Source of the DNA: Azolla caroliniana | Taxonomy: Eukaryota; Polypodiophyta | Length of the DNA: 64,000 nucleotides | Assembly: GCA_043228905.1 (NCBI GenBank) | Contig: JBHGNT010000005.1 | Location: forward strand, 11,346,001-11,410,000 | Reading direction: 5' to 3' | In this document: in pieces, positions 11,549-24,000 of the stretch | How the letters are laid out: each line of letters begins with the position of its first letter | How positions within the stretch are numbered: position 1 is the first letter of the stretch | The notes under the pieces: model-generated | Databases searched by the model: none | What the model was told of the DNA's origin: nothing | The model's input: only the letters and a program-made list of their open reading frames with translations | Made by a program: the position numbers and the translations under genes

Positions 11549-14309
11549 ATGGGAACTAATTCACCCTTTTCTGTTGAGGAATATCAACTGTCATTGGATT
11601 CCTCACCTTCTCTGGGGTTTTCGGTAGAAGAATACCATTGGTCTCAAGATTCTAATTTCTCCATTGAGGAGCATATAATCTCCGACAGTCCAGTCAATAT
11701 GACAAGATGCCTTGAATTCTCAATTGAAGAGTATGACCCATACGCAGACTCGGGTGAGAATGTAGGTTATTGTCAAAGTCCCGAAAGTATTTCTACCCAG
11801 CAACAGAGAACAAATGTGCGCCAAGAGGAGGACACGCCAATATCAGCTAAGGATGACAATAAGTCAATGAGCCCCTTATTTTTGAAAAGGGTCTCAAGAC
11901 GTATTAGTTGAGAACGATTTGCTTCAGTGACATCTGAGGCTCAACTTACCGTAGATGTTAAAAAGACATGCTGCGCTCATGGGTGTATGGCGATCATTGG
12001 AAAGCAAAACTTGTGGTCTTTGAGACGTTACTATTTTTCACTCAATGATGATGAACAAGACACTTATCTTATGACACACTTACAGATGGTGTCAGACAAA
12101 GCCTCAGATATCTTGATCTCTTTCGAGTATTACCTTTTTACGACACGACAATGTTGTAGAGTTGCATTCAAGATCGCACTTTGTGTTAGCAACATGAGAT
12201 TACATAGAGTGCAACAAAGAGTTTTAAACGACAACAATCCCATTGAAGATGATAATTTACCAAGTATGAAGGGTGCATCAGGTAGAAATGCGATCTACTG
12301 GATGAAGACATACTTCAAGTTCAATTGTGAGATAATGCCAACTACTGGTAGGTTGCATCTCTCTGACAATTATACACATCGAGAAGTTTATGATTCCTAT
12401 AGTTTGGAAATGTCAACTTGTTGCGACAAGTATGTCACCTACAGCCAGTTCACAAGGTTGTGGACATTGCAGTTTAGTAATGTTATTATACCTCGTAAAG
12501 TACGTATGGGGTATTGTTCAGTATGTGCAAACCTAAAGAGTGTGTGTAAAGGGGCAAAGACAACGACAAAGAAGGAGCTAAATAAGAAATTGTTACAAGA
12601 TCACCGAGAAGACCAAGCATTAGAGTGAAAAAGAGCTATGCACCATAGGGAAAAGTCGATAAACAATCCAGCTAAGTACATGTGTTTAATGATAGATGGA
12701 ATGGACCAAAAGAAGATGTGTCTACCTCATCTTAAATGTCTTCCTAAAGATGTCAACGATGATTGTCTCGTGCAGATGCACTTGGTGGGTTGTTTAGCCT
12801 ATAATGGAAGTGTGAAGCCTCATGTCTTCGTCACCAACCCAAATGTCCACAATGACCCTAATTTAACAGTCACTGTGATTCAAAAAGTATTGATGTCTTG
12901 GGGGTAGTCTTTGCCTCCGGTTTTATATATTCAACTAGAAAATACTGCTCGGGAAAACAAAAATTCTATGATGTTTGGTTATCTAAGTATGTTAGTGAAC
13001 CAAGGAATTTTTAGGAAAGTGAAAGTTAACTTTCTATTGGTTGGTCACACACATGACCATATCGATCAGATGTTCAGTAACTTCTCTAGGCAGTTATCAC
13101 GATATGATGCTTTTACATTACCTAAGTTGTTCGACATCATTCGTGATGTATATACACCACGCCCAATCGTGGAACACTTGAAGGAAATATATGATTTCAA
13201 GAGATACATATTAGATAGTGGTGAGCGAAATGCCAAAGTGTTAGCGCCATTAAATAATATAAGTTTCAACCACGTATTCTTAATAAATAAAAATGATCAT
13301 AGTGGTTGTACATTATTATATGCAAAGCAGTATTCATCCTCCACCCAATGGGAGCCTGAAGGCGAGTGTCAGTTTCTACTTCATACGCCTTCAACTTTTG
13401 TTTATGGTACAGGACAAATGCCGATTGAGACTAAGAAAGTTGTCACCAATGTACTAGCTGATAATCCAAAGGATGTTTGGATGCAAGCGCTGCAAGACAA
13501 ACGCAAGCACATTGACAATGCAAAGAAGTATGCTGGGGAACAAGACACATCATGGTGGGATGTGTTCTTTAAAGATCAAGAACAAATTGTTGACAATTGT
13601 GTCCTTGGTACTTGGACCGTGAAAATACCCTTGACCTAGAATATACAACAATGTCGTAATTCTCAGACTTCTCGTCTTGCACCTAATGAGATTAATGATA
13701 ACTTGCTCCATCCACCAGAAAGGGACATATATGTTGGACCCAGGCTGACAAAAATAGCGGAAGCAAGGTGGCAAGGGAACTTGCAAAAATTGAAGGTGGG
13801 TATGTTAGTTGCTACACCTGTTGATGATAATGAACTGGGACATCAATTTTGGATTGGTAAGGTTTTAGATGTGGTGATGCATGAGAACCAAAGTCAAATC
13901 TAGTTTATAAAGGTGCATTGGTACAACACTAAAAACAAAAATGCCTTTACCGGCAAGTATGCTTTAGAGATGATGGAATGTCCATGGTCAAGGGGGAATA
14001 GAAAGAGGAAAAGAAATATTCGTAGCACTTCATGCCTAGACATTGGTGACGCAGATATTATTGTTTACGACTTCACACTAACAAAAGTTGGACGTCTCAG
14101 GTAGTTTACAATAGATATTATCAAGGAGAAATTACCTATTCTACAAGGGGTGTCATGTCGAAGGCAAACAAGATCGTCTATCGTCTATACATAACATGGA
14201 ATGCCAACATCTAGTTTTAGATGAAGACAATGCCTTCATAGGTACATCCGAAGATGACGAGGAACAATCCGCATTGTATATTAGTTATAGTAGCGACTCT
14301 GGATCATGA
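11549..14309 (+). pseudogene. DUF7869-type DDE-like transposase of T, 5 or more in-frame stops
   Basis: One unspliced frame of about 850 codons from the ATG at 11549, interrupted by TGA 11909, TGA 12626, TAG 12905, TAG 13637 and TAG 13901, without a frameshift until after 14104. The N terminus has four acidic FS(V/I)EE(Y/H) repeats. Next come Cys-rich segments (KTCCAHGCM; GYCSVCANL), then the core: CLMIDGMDQKK (Asp near 383), LYIQLENTARENKNSM (464) and FLLVGHTHDHIDQMFSNFSR (500-515). This matches the DUF7869 family that I know from invertebrates, oomycetes and seed-free plants, where the second motif usually reads QLDN. Here Asp is replaced by Glu, a likely loss of a catalytic residue. An acidic tail (NAFIGTSEDDEEQ) ending at 14309 lies in another frame, so one late frameshift is likely. 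Confidence 0.75.
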
Positions 14310-14643
14310 TACGAGTGATTTTTGTAAATTTTACGCTCCTCAATGATATTTTGGTATCTAATGTAAGATAGTGTCATTTGTAATATTCGAAATATGTGTA
14401 AATTATGTTTAGAAACATTATTGCTTTGTATAGACATTTTTTGTTACAAAATACATTACTTCTTGACTTCTCAGTGATAGTGAACATTGTACCATTTCGA
14501 TTATAGCATAATTTTAGCATTTTTCCAAGTTTAGGAAATGATGATTTTTTGAGGTTTTCCAACGACATTTTGGGAACATGTGATACTGGTATCATTATGT
14601 TTTGTGAATAGAGTATCTAAACCCCAAAATTTGAGGGAATATT
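14310..14643. other. right non-coding arm of T
   Basis: AT-rich sequence between the transposase end and the right TIR. No gene is seen. It presumably includes the transposase 3' UTR. Confidence 0.5.
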
Positions 14644-14684
14644 CCTTATCCTTCCATTTTTGCGAATGTGAACGCAAACGTGTT
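14644..14684 (-). repeat. right terminal inverted repeat of T
   Basis: Read inward on the minus strand it begins AACACGTTTGCGTTCA, followed by TGGAAGGAT (14656-14648) and a nearby ATTCC. The target duplication AGGG follows at 14685-14688. Confidence 0.85.
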
Positions 14685-14747
14685 AGGGTAAATGCATAGT
14701 AATGAGCATTACAGATGCCATTGCACGCAATAGGAAAACCTTAGAAG

Positions 14748-15317
14748 TGCTGGGAAACAGGTCCCTCTAGATGGGATCCGAATGAGTCGGATCAGACGAG
14801 CTGAAGGAAGGAACCAGACCGGATGGATCCAGAAGGTATGCTGGATCGGATGGATCCAGAAAGAGTCCGTCCGAATCCGGTATGAACCAACATGTAGCAA
14901 CATATTAGTAAATATGTTCAGAGGTGACCGTTGAGGTCATATTTGTAAATAACCCTAAAGTTATATGAGTATAAATATAACTACGGCAACCGTGCATGAT
15001 GATGTTGTTATTATCTTTATTGTTGTACAAAGCGTAGAGAGACAACGAGAGAGATATAGAAAGTATTTTCAGTGGTAACCGCCGGTTGGCGAAGGCATAG
15101 AGCTCGAGGTCATTGCCTCTGAGTCTCACGTTGTAACCTTTCCTTCTCATAGTGATTGTTGGAGTCTGTGGGCTCCCGTGGTTTTTCCCTATAAGGGTTT
15201 CCCACGTAAACATCTCGTGTTGTCTCATTCTGTGTAAGCTCATTAACCTTCATTCCTGTTTTTGCTTCTTCCATTGAGTGATTAAGACTTGGTTGTGGCC
15301 GAGCACTATTCCACACA
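14748..15317 (+). repeat. 5' LTR of copia A with primer-binding site
   Basis: Starts TGCTGGGAAACAGGTCCC and ends TTCCACACA, followed by ACTGGTATCAGAGC, the usual copia tRNA-Met primer site. The 3' LTR starts TGTTGGGAAACAAGTCCC and matches along its length. Confidence 0.85.
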
Positions 15318-15341
15318 AACTGGTATCAGAGCAAACAAAAA

Positions 15342-17338
15342 ATGGAAGAGTCATTCGGAAGGATGTTCAAGCTCACCGACTCCAACTACCCAGTGTGGAA
15401 GTTGAAGATGAGGAACATGCTCGTGGTTAAAGATCTCTCGCTTCCTGTACAGTTCGGGAACATGAAACTGGACAAGATCGATGCTACGATTTGGGAGGTG
15501 ATGCACATGAAGAAGAAAACATACATTCGGTGCTTCATCGATATGAGCCTGTACAACAACTTCAATGAAGAAAGTAAGGCTCATGTGCTCTGGGAGAAAA
15601 TCAGCACCATGTTGAAGAGTAAGAATGTCATAAATTGGGTTTCGGTATTCTAGAAGTTAGTGAGACTCCGGTAATGTTAGGAAATAGGTCCCTCCGGATG
15701 GGAAGTGAGAAGAACCGTGTTGATGAGAATCCGGATGTGGAGTACCCGGCAACGGAAGACCCGGTGAGAATCGGATGTTGTAGGCCCAGTGAGAACCTCT
15801 CATCGGATGGAAGGGACATATATGTAAATATGTTCCAGAGAGCCCACTGGGGATATATTTGTAAATAGCCCGAAAGTCATATTAGTATAAATATGATCTA
15901 GGGCAAACGTAATAGTGATGAGGATAGAGCTATTAGTGTAACTTCTGTGCAGTGCGTAAGAGAGAGAGAGAGAGAGCGATATACAAAGATTGTGTCTCTG
16001 TTGTAACCGTTGCTAGGCAAAGCTTGTGAGCAAGAGGTCGTTGCCTCTGTGCTCCCTGTTGTATTACTTCACAGAGTGATAGTTTGGATTCTGTGGACTC
16101 CCGTGGTTTTTCCCTCTCAAGGTTTTCCACGTTAATATCCTGTGTATTCTCTTTCTGCTTTGTGTACTTACCTCCATTCCCATTTCGTCTGTGTTTTGAT
16201 TGTCATCAAGTGATCTACGCTTCGGTTGTGGCCGGAGATTAACCCGCGTAGTCCATGTCAGGTAATAAGATGGATCCAGCATGGCAGAGCACATGAATTC
16301 ATTCCAAGGGATGATAAATCAAACAACCTCATTGGAAGTACCCCTAGCCGACGAGGTACTTGCGTTACTGTTGCTCGGTTCCGTCATGAATAATTGGGAG
16401 ACGCTAGTTGTCACTTTGGGTAACACTGGGCTGGAAGGAAAATAGTTATCCCTAATAAGGGTAAAATCAAGCTTGCTGGATGAAGAAGCTCGCCGGAAGG
16501 ATCAGGAGTCCGGAACCGTTCCGAAGGCCTTGGTTACGGAAGACGACCATAACCGGGAAGAGGTTGGAATAGGAGTCCCTAGAATCAGGAAACATCGGGG
16601 ATGAGGTTGAAGTCAAGGGGGAGGCCCACTTGCTTTTATTGCGGAAAGCCGAGGCACTTCCAAAAGAATTGCTGACACTTCCGGAAAGCCAAACGGGGAA
16701 CTGAAGAAAATTTCGGAGAGAAGAAGAACTTCGGCAATCGCGACAAGCAAAGAAGAACTGATGCTTATGATCGGAGATAGCGAGCTACACGTTGTTAGCA
16801 ATTGAACGACATGGGTGGTCGACTCCGGAGAGTCCTTCCATTTTACCCTTGACAAGAAATGCTTCTCTTCGTAAAGAGCCGAATATCACGGTTGTGTCCG
16901 TAATGAAGGTGCATGCCGAATTGTCAGCATAGGAGATCCGTGGTTGATTACGTCAACCGAGTGAAAATTGCTGCAGAAGGATGTCCGACACATTCTGGGG
17001 GTTTGTTGAACCTGATATCAGTTGGTCGACTAGATGATGAAGGCTAAATGGGTAGCATCCAGAACGGAGTCATAAAGTTTAGCAAAGGGAGCCTGATTGT
17101 GGCTCGAACCTGGAAGAACAACACATTGTATCTCATGCATGCCCGGATATGTCATGGGAAGTGAACGTGGCATCTGACAATGTCGGTGAGTTGTGGCACA
17201 AAAGGTTGTGTGACATGAGCTAGAAAGGGATGAGAACACTTGCCGAGGATAACCTCATTCCGGAGTTAAACACATGCAACTTGAGAGATGCACCGACAAC
17301 TTGGCCGGCAAGCAAAACCGAACTTCTTTCCAGCCAAG
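15342..17338 (+). pseudogene. gag-protease portion of copia A, interrupted by solo LTR B
   Basis: The ATG at 15342 opens MEESFGRMFKLTDSNYPVWK, a copia gag start (UBN2-like). A TAG follows SVF at 15651. After B the frame resumes with MAEHMN, then the zinc knuckle CFYCGKPRHFQKN near 16636, the protease motif WVVDSG near 16816, and a pre-integrase segment ending in DNLAGKQNRTSF near 17330. Several stops and frame changes are present. Element D carries a better-preserved relative. Confidence 0.75.
15675..16260 (+). mobile_element. solo LTR B in the gag of copia A
   Basis: It begins TGTTAGGAAATAGGTCCC, ends GTCCATGTCA, and is flanked by GGTAA on both sides (15670-15674, 16261-16265). There is no internal region. 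The sequence matches the LTRs of elements C and D, so all three insertions in A come from one subfamily. It arose by LTR-LTR recombination of a full insertion. Confidence 0.9.
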
Positions 17339-19766
17339 TGACAGGAACTACGCGCTCCCTATGCGCAACGCTCGGCCACAACCGAGCTTAGAATCAAACA
17401 CAAAAAAAACGGGGGATGAATACATGACACAAAGGAGAGAAGAGTACAAAGGATGTTTACGTGGAAAAAAACCCAAACTAGGGAAAAAACCACGACAGAC
17501 CACAGACTGCAAACTATCACTATATCACTATGATTATAACAATGAGCTCACGGAGGCAACGACCTCGTGCTCACGATCTTCGCCACAGGCGGCGGTTACA
17601 ACAGAGGCAATGACCTCTTCATTTCTTTATTTCTCTCTCTCTCTCTTTGTACACTGTTGCGCACTAATCTTGCACCAACAAGAATGACAACTACACCACA
17701 GGCTAAAGTTTGCCCTAAGTCATATTTATACTAATATGACTTTTCGGCTATCTACAAATATAGCCCCGATGGACTCTCAGAAACATATTTACGAATATGT
17801 CCCTTCATCCGGTGAGCACTCTTCATTGGGCCTGCATCATCCGGCGCTTGCCGGGTACTCGTCATCCGGTTCTCACTAGGTCATCCGTAGCCAGGTACTC
17901 CTCATTCGGTTCTCATTGGGTCTTCATCATCCGGTTCTCACCGGGTCATCCGTAGGCGGGTACTCCTCATCCGGAGGGACCTGTTTCCTAACAAACTCCC
18001 CCTTCACTCCGGCATGGGATGTCTTACTAGTTCGACCCGCTTTCAGCATGCATCCAGCTTGTCAGGTGTCAGTACTTTGGTCAGCATATCTGACCCGTTC
18101 TCGGCTGTGTGGATCTTTGTCAGCGCGAACTCTTGGTCATCTACTCTTTCCCGGATCCAGTGATACCTACGCTGGACATGCTTCTTAGCAAGGTGGATGG
18201 CACTTTGACTGTCGAAATAGAGCCGGTATTCATCTTGCCGGATACCGAGCTCTCCGATGAAGTCCTTCATCCATAATATCTCCTTGCCGGCTTCCACAGC
18301 TGCCATGTACTCCGCCTCCGTGGTTGACAACGCAACCGTCTTCTGTAGGCTCGACTGCCACGAAACAGCTCCCCCTACATATGTCATTACATACTCGGAT
18401 GTAGATCGGCTGGTATCCACATCAACCGACATGTCCGAATCGGAGACACATATTTGAAATGCCCTTCAGGTACCGGAGTATCCATTTGACCGCGTTCCAG
18501 TGCTCCTTGCCGGGATTGCTCATAAACCGGCTCACCACTCCGACTGCGTATCCTATATCCGGTCGGGTACACACCATTGCGTACATTAAGCTCCCGACGG
18601 CAGAGGCATATGGAACCTTCATCATATCAGCCTTCTCTACTTTCGTCTTCGGGCTTTGCTTACCGGATAATCTGAAGTTTGCCGGGAGTGTCGATCCGAC
18701 CGGTTTCGCTTCTAACATGTTGAACCGCTGAAGCACCTTTGTCACGTACTTCTCCTGTGACAGCCACAATTGCTTCGTTGGCCGGTTCCGGATGATATGC
18801 ATCCCTAGCATCTGTCTTGCCGGGCCCAAGTCTTACATTGAGAAGGTCCGGTTGAGAGCGTTCTACAGCATCCGTATTTTTGCTTGGTCCCTTCCGACGA
18901 TCAACATGTCGTCCACGTACAGAAGGAGTATCATGAAGTCACCGCCTTCGAACTTCTTCACAAACATGCAGTGATCGGCCTGCGTCTTGTGGTACCCTTG
19001 ATCAGTCATGAAGGAGTCGAACTTCCGGTACCATTGTCGGGGATCCTGCTTCAGTCCGTACAGGATCTTCTTTAAACGACAAACCAAGTGCTCCTTCCCT
19101 TTCTCCACGGATCCTTTCGGTTGCTCCATGTAGATCTCCTCTTCGAGGTCACCGTGAAGGTATGCCGTCTTCACGTCTAGTTGCTCTATCTCGAGGTCCA
19201 TGCTTGCCGCTATACTCAGCACCGTCCGGATGGAGGTCATCTTTACTACCGGGGCAAATATCTCGTCGAAATCCATGCCCTTCTTCTGCTGGAACCCCTT
19301 CACCAAGATCCTCGCTTTGTATCTCGGGGTGTTGCTTGGCATCTCCCGGTTTCAACTATCACTCAATGATTACAACAGTGAGCTAACGGAGGCAATGACC
19401 TCGTGCTCACGATCTTCGCCATAGGTGGCAGTTACAACAGAGGCAACAACCTCCTTGTTTCTTTCTCTCTCTCTCTCTCTCTCTTTGTACACTGTTGCGC
19501 ACTAATCTTGCGCCAACAAGAATGACAACTACACCATAGGCTAAAGTTTTCCCTAATTCATATATATACTAATATGACTTTTCGGCTATTTACAAATATA
19601 GCCCCGATGGACTCTCAGAAACATATTTACGAATATGTCCCTTCATCCGGTGAGCACTCTTCACCGGGCCTGAGTCATCTGGTGCTTGCCGGGTACTCCT
19701 CATCCGGTTCTCACCGGGCCATCCGTAGCCGGGTACTCCTCATCCAGAGGGACCTGTTTCCTAACA
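17339..19766 (-). mobile_element. copia element C, internally deleted, minus strand, inside A
   Basis: The left (3') LTR is 17339-17993 and begins TGACAGGAAC; it is followed by the reverse complement of a polypurine tract. The body encodes only RNase H (LSTTEAEYMAAVEAG, 18.1-18.4 kb) and reverse transcriptase (ILLLYVDDMLIVGR; MTSIRTVLSIAASMD, 18.9-19.35 kb). Near 19350 the RT sequence jumps into the middle of the second LTR, which ends at 19766. Gag, protease and integrase are lost. The join shares AACT with both parents, which fits a microhomology deletion. Flanks are CCAAG and TCAAG, a 5-bp duplication with one change. Confidence 0.85.
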
Positions 19767-20277
19767 TCAAGGACACAAGGTCACATGCAGGATCGCAGTA
19801 CATCGTAACATTCATAAAGGAACACAACCGGAAGTTGTGGGTCTCACCGCTGAAGATTAAGGACCAGGTATTATCCACCTTCACGGAGTTCCACGCGAGA
19901 GTGGAAAGGGAAACCGGCCAGAAGCTCAAGCCGGTTCGAGCAGACAACTGAGGAGAATACCGGGGGCAGTTTGAGGAGTACTGCCAGTGAAAAGGAATCC
20001 AACTCGAATGCACTATGCCGAAGACACCGGAACTGCACGGGTTGGCCAAGAGAATGAACCGGAGAGTAATGGAGAGAGTACGGACCATGCTGGCACATGC
20101 AAAGTTACCCAAGATGTCTTAGGCCGAGGCACTGATGACAATGACCTATGTGATAAACAGATCACCCTCAACACCCTTGGATGGAGACACATCCAAGAGA
20201 GTATGGACTAGTAAAGATGTGTCTTACCGGCATTTGATGGTGTTTGGCTGTTTTGCATACGTGCATGTTGCAAAGGA
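19767..20277 (+). pseudogene. integrase-core fragment of copia A between C and D
   Basis: The plus strand reads SHAGSQYIVTFIKEHNRKLW, VRADN then stop then GEYRGQFEEYC, KTPELHGLAKRMNR and VFGCFAYVHVAKDK, the copia integrase core, with stops including TGA after VRADN and TAG near 20120. It continues in the same order after D at 25801 (KSRPCIFLGYDDDEFGYRVW). Confidence 0.8.
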
Positions 20278-20282
20278 CAAGA

Positions 20283-21040
20283 TGACAAGAACTACACGCT
20301 CCCGATGAACAACGCTCGGCCACAACCAAGCTTAGAATCAAACATACAAAATCTGAATGAATGCACGACACAATGGAGAGAAGACTACACAGGATGTTAA
20401 CGTGGAAAAACCCAAAGTAGGGAAAAAACCACGGTAGCCCACAGGCTGCAAACTATCACTATATCACAATGTACAATGGTAAAGCACCGAGGCAACGACC
20501 TCGAGCTTGTTATCTTCGCCACAGGCGGCGGTTACAACAGAGGCAACGACCTCTTTCTCTCTCTCTCACTCTCTGTACACAGTTACGCGCTCTGATCTTG
20601 CGCCAACAAGAATGACAACAACACACTATACTAAGTTTTCTCTAAGTCATATTCATACTAATATGACTTTTCAGCTATTTACAAATATAGCCCTGATGGA
20701 CTCTCAAAAACATATTTACGAATATGTCCCTTCATCCAGTGAGAACTCCTCACAGGGCCTGCATCATCTGGCGCTTGCCAAGCACACGTCATGTGGTTCT
20801 CACCGGATTTGCCGTTGTCGGGTACTCCACATCCAGTTCTCACAGGGTCTTCACCATTCGGCTCTTGCCGGGTACTCGTCATCCGGTTCTCACCGGGTCT
20901 TCCATTGTCGGGTACTCTTCGTCCAGTTCTCACCAGGTCTTCACCATCCGGCTTCGGCCTCGGCCAATCGACCTTGGCCGAGTTTGCTCATCAGTACTGT
21001 TCTTCTCACTTCCCATCTGGAGGGACCTGTTTCCTAACAA
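20283..21040 (-). repeat. 3' LTR of copia D
   Basis: In plus orientation it runs from TGACAAGAACTACACGC to CTGTTTCCTAACA. It contains a CT microsatellite and, in its U3 half (20740-20980), repeated CCGGTTCTCACCGGGTCTTC-like units, which make it longer than the other LTR. Confidence 0.88.
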
Positions 21041-21052
21041 ACTCCCCCTTCA

Positions 21053-24000
21053 CTCCGGCATGGGATGTCTTACTAGTCCGATCTGCTTCTGGCATGCATC
21101 CAGCTTGTCAGGTATCAGTACTTTGGTCAGCATATCTGACCCATTCTCAGCCGTGTGGATCTTCGTCACCGCGAACTCCTGGTCATCCACTCTTTCCCGG
21201 ATCCAGAGATACCTTTGGTGGATATGCTTCGTCCAGGAATGGTAGGCCGCATTCTTGGCAAGGTGGATGGCACTTTGACTATCGAAATAGAACCGGTGTT
21301 CCTCTTGCCGGATACCGAGCTCTCCGATGAAGTCCTTCATCCATAATATTTCCTTGCCGGCTTCCACAGCCGCCATGTACTCCGCCTCCGTGGTGGACAA
21401 CGCAACCGTCTTTTGTAGCCTCGACTGCCATGAAACAGCTCCTCTCTGGTATGTCATTACAAACCTGGATGTAGACCGGCTGGTATCCACTTCAGCCGAC
21501 ATGTCGGAATTGGTAAAACCGTCAAGTTAAGGTTTTCCGGAGCCGAATCGGAGACACATGTTCGAAGTGCCCTTCAAGTACCAGAGTATCCATTTGACTG
21601 CGTTCCAATGCTTCTTGCCGGGATTGCTCATAAACCGGCTCACCACTGTGACTGCGTATCCTATATCCGGTCGGGTACACACCATTGCGTACATTAAGCT
21701 CCCGAAGGCAGAGGCATATGGAACCTTCATCATATCAGCCTTCTCTACTCTCGTCTTCAAGCTTTGCTTACTGGATAATCTGCAGTTTGCCAAGAGTGTC
21801 GATCTGACCGGTTTCGCTTCTAACATGTTGAACCGCTGAAGCACCTTTGTCACGTATTTCTCCTGTGACAGCCATAATTCCTTCGTTGGCCGGTTCCGAA
21901 TGATATGCATCCCCAACATCTGTCTTGCCGAGCCCAAATCTTACATTGAGAAGGTTCGGTTGAGAGAGTTCTTCAGCATCCGTATTTTGGCTTGGTCCCG
22001 TCCGACGATCAACATGTCGTCCAAGTACAGAAGGAGTATTAGGAAGTCACCTCCTTTGAACTTCTTCACAAACATGCAGTGATCGACCTACGTCTTGTGG
22101 TACCCTTGATCGGTAATGAAGGAGTCGAACTTCCGGTACCATTGTTGGGGAGCCTGCTTCGGTCCATACAGGCTCTTCTTTAAACGACAAACCAAGTGCT
22201 CCTTCCCTTTCTCCACGAATCCTTCCGGTTGCTGCATGTAGATCTCCTCTTCGAGGTCACCGTGAAGGAATGTCGTCTTCACGTCTAGCTGCTCTACCCC
22301 GATGTCCATGCTTGCCACTATACTGAACACCGTCCGGATGGAGGTCATCTTTACTACTGGGGAATTTTTTCGTCAAAATCCACGCCCTTCTTTTGCTGGA
22401 ACCCCTTCATCAAGATCCTCTCCTTGTATCTTAAGGGGTTGCCGGCATCTCCCGGTTTCAACTTGTACACCCACTTGTTTCGGAGTGCCCGATTTCCTTT
22501 CGGCAACTCCAAAAATTCGTACATATGGTTCTCATGCAAGGAATCCATCTCATTATACATGGCACTTAACCATTTGCGGCTATGGGTGTCATACTTCGCT
22601 CCTTCGAAGCTTTCTGGCTCCCAGTCATCGGTTAGCAGCACATGCTCTCCATCCGGAAATCTTCGGGGGGCCCTTCTCTCTTTGAGAGGATATCTCCATC
22701 CTTGGGCTTCGGTAACCGGCTCCTCCATTTGCTCTTCATCCGAATCCGATTCGGGGTCTTGGCCGGGTCCGGTTTCAGCTTCCTATACTTCTTCTTCTGC
22801 CGGTTCGATATCCTCACCGCAACCAGCCTGTTCCTTGAGTGCTAACCAGTCTCTTGTCGGTTGGGACTGGTCATCGTAGAATCGATCCTTACCAGTCGAC
22901 TCAGAGTTCATTATCTTCTTCTCCGACTCCCAATCGGCAAGCATCTTGTCCTCCATGAAGATAATATCTCGACTGCGGAATACGTTCTTGTCGACCAGGT
23001 CCCACACTCGGTAGCCCAACTCATCGTCACGGTAACCGAGGAATATGCATGGCCGGGTCTTCGGATCTAGTTTTCCTCTCCGGTCCTTAGCTACATGCAC
23101 ATACACAAGACACCCGAATACCTTCAGATGCCGGTAACACACTTCCTTACCGGTCCAGACTCTGTGTGGCATGTCTCCGTCCAAGGGTACTGAGGGTGAT
23201 CTGTTTATCACATATGTTGCCGTCGACAGTGCCTCAGCCCAAAACTTCTTGGTTAGTTTTGCATGCGCCAGCATACTCCAGACCCTCTCCATTATGGTCC
23301 GGTTCATCCTCTCGGCCAACCCGTTTAGTTCCGGCGTCTTCGGCACGGTAAATTCAAACCGGATTCCCATCGAGCGACAGTACTCCTCGAACTGCCCCCG
23401 ATATTCACCTCCGTTATCTATTCGAACCGCCTTTAGCTTTCGGCCGGTTTCACTTTCCACTCTCGCATGGAGCTCTTTGAAGACGGATAGCACCTGACCC
23501 TTCGTCTTCAACGGTGTGGCCCACAGCTTCCAGCTGTGGTCATCTATGAATGTCACGAAGTACTGCGATCCGGCATGTGACTTCATGTCCACTTGACATA
23601 CATCAGTATGCACAAACTCGAGTAGTGCATTACGTCTCATCAGTGGCCTTCATCGGAAGGAGGTCCGGTTTTGCTTACCGGCCAGATAATCAGTGCACTT
23701 CTCCAAGTGCACGTTCTTCACTGGAATGAGGTTGTCGTCTGCAAGCCTCTTGTGCCACAGCTCACCGACAGTGTCGGATGCCACGTTCACTTCCTCCGGA
23801 CATAACCGGGCATTCATCAGGTACAACGTGTTGACCTTCCGGGCCCGAGCCCCAATCAGGCTCCCTTTGCTGAAATTCATAACACCGTTCCAGATGCTAC
23901 CCTTGTAGCCCTCATCATCTAGCCGACCGGCTAATATCAGGTTCAGACGAACCTCCGAAACGTGTTGGACATCCTTCAGTAGCAACTTGCATCCGGTTGG

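Larger units (their letters stand above)
5357..14684. mobile_element. DNA transposon T, 9.3 kb, with DDE-like transposase and ParB-methyltransferase genes
   Basis: The left end AACACGTTCGCGTTCA and the reverse complement of the right end AACACGTTTGCGTTCA match at 15 of 16 bases. Both ends contain TGGAAGGAT a little further in (20 and 28 bases from the tips) and then ATTCC. The bases just outside are AGGG on both sides (5353-5356 and 14685-14688), a 4-bp target duplication. Inside lie two divergent genes with promoters between them and no other element. A 4-bp duplication is known for the Sola superfamily of cut-and-paste transposons; placing T there is inference. Both genes carry stops, so this copy is probably dead. 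Copia element A lies 63 bp beyond the right end. Confidence 0.85.
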
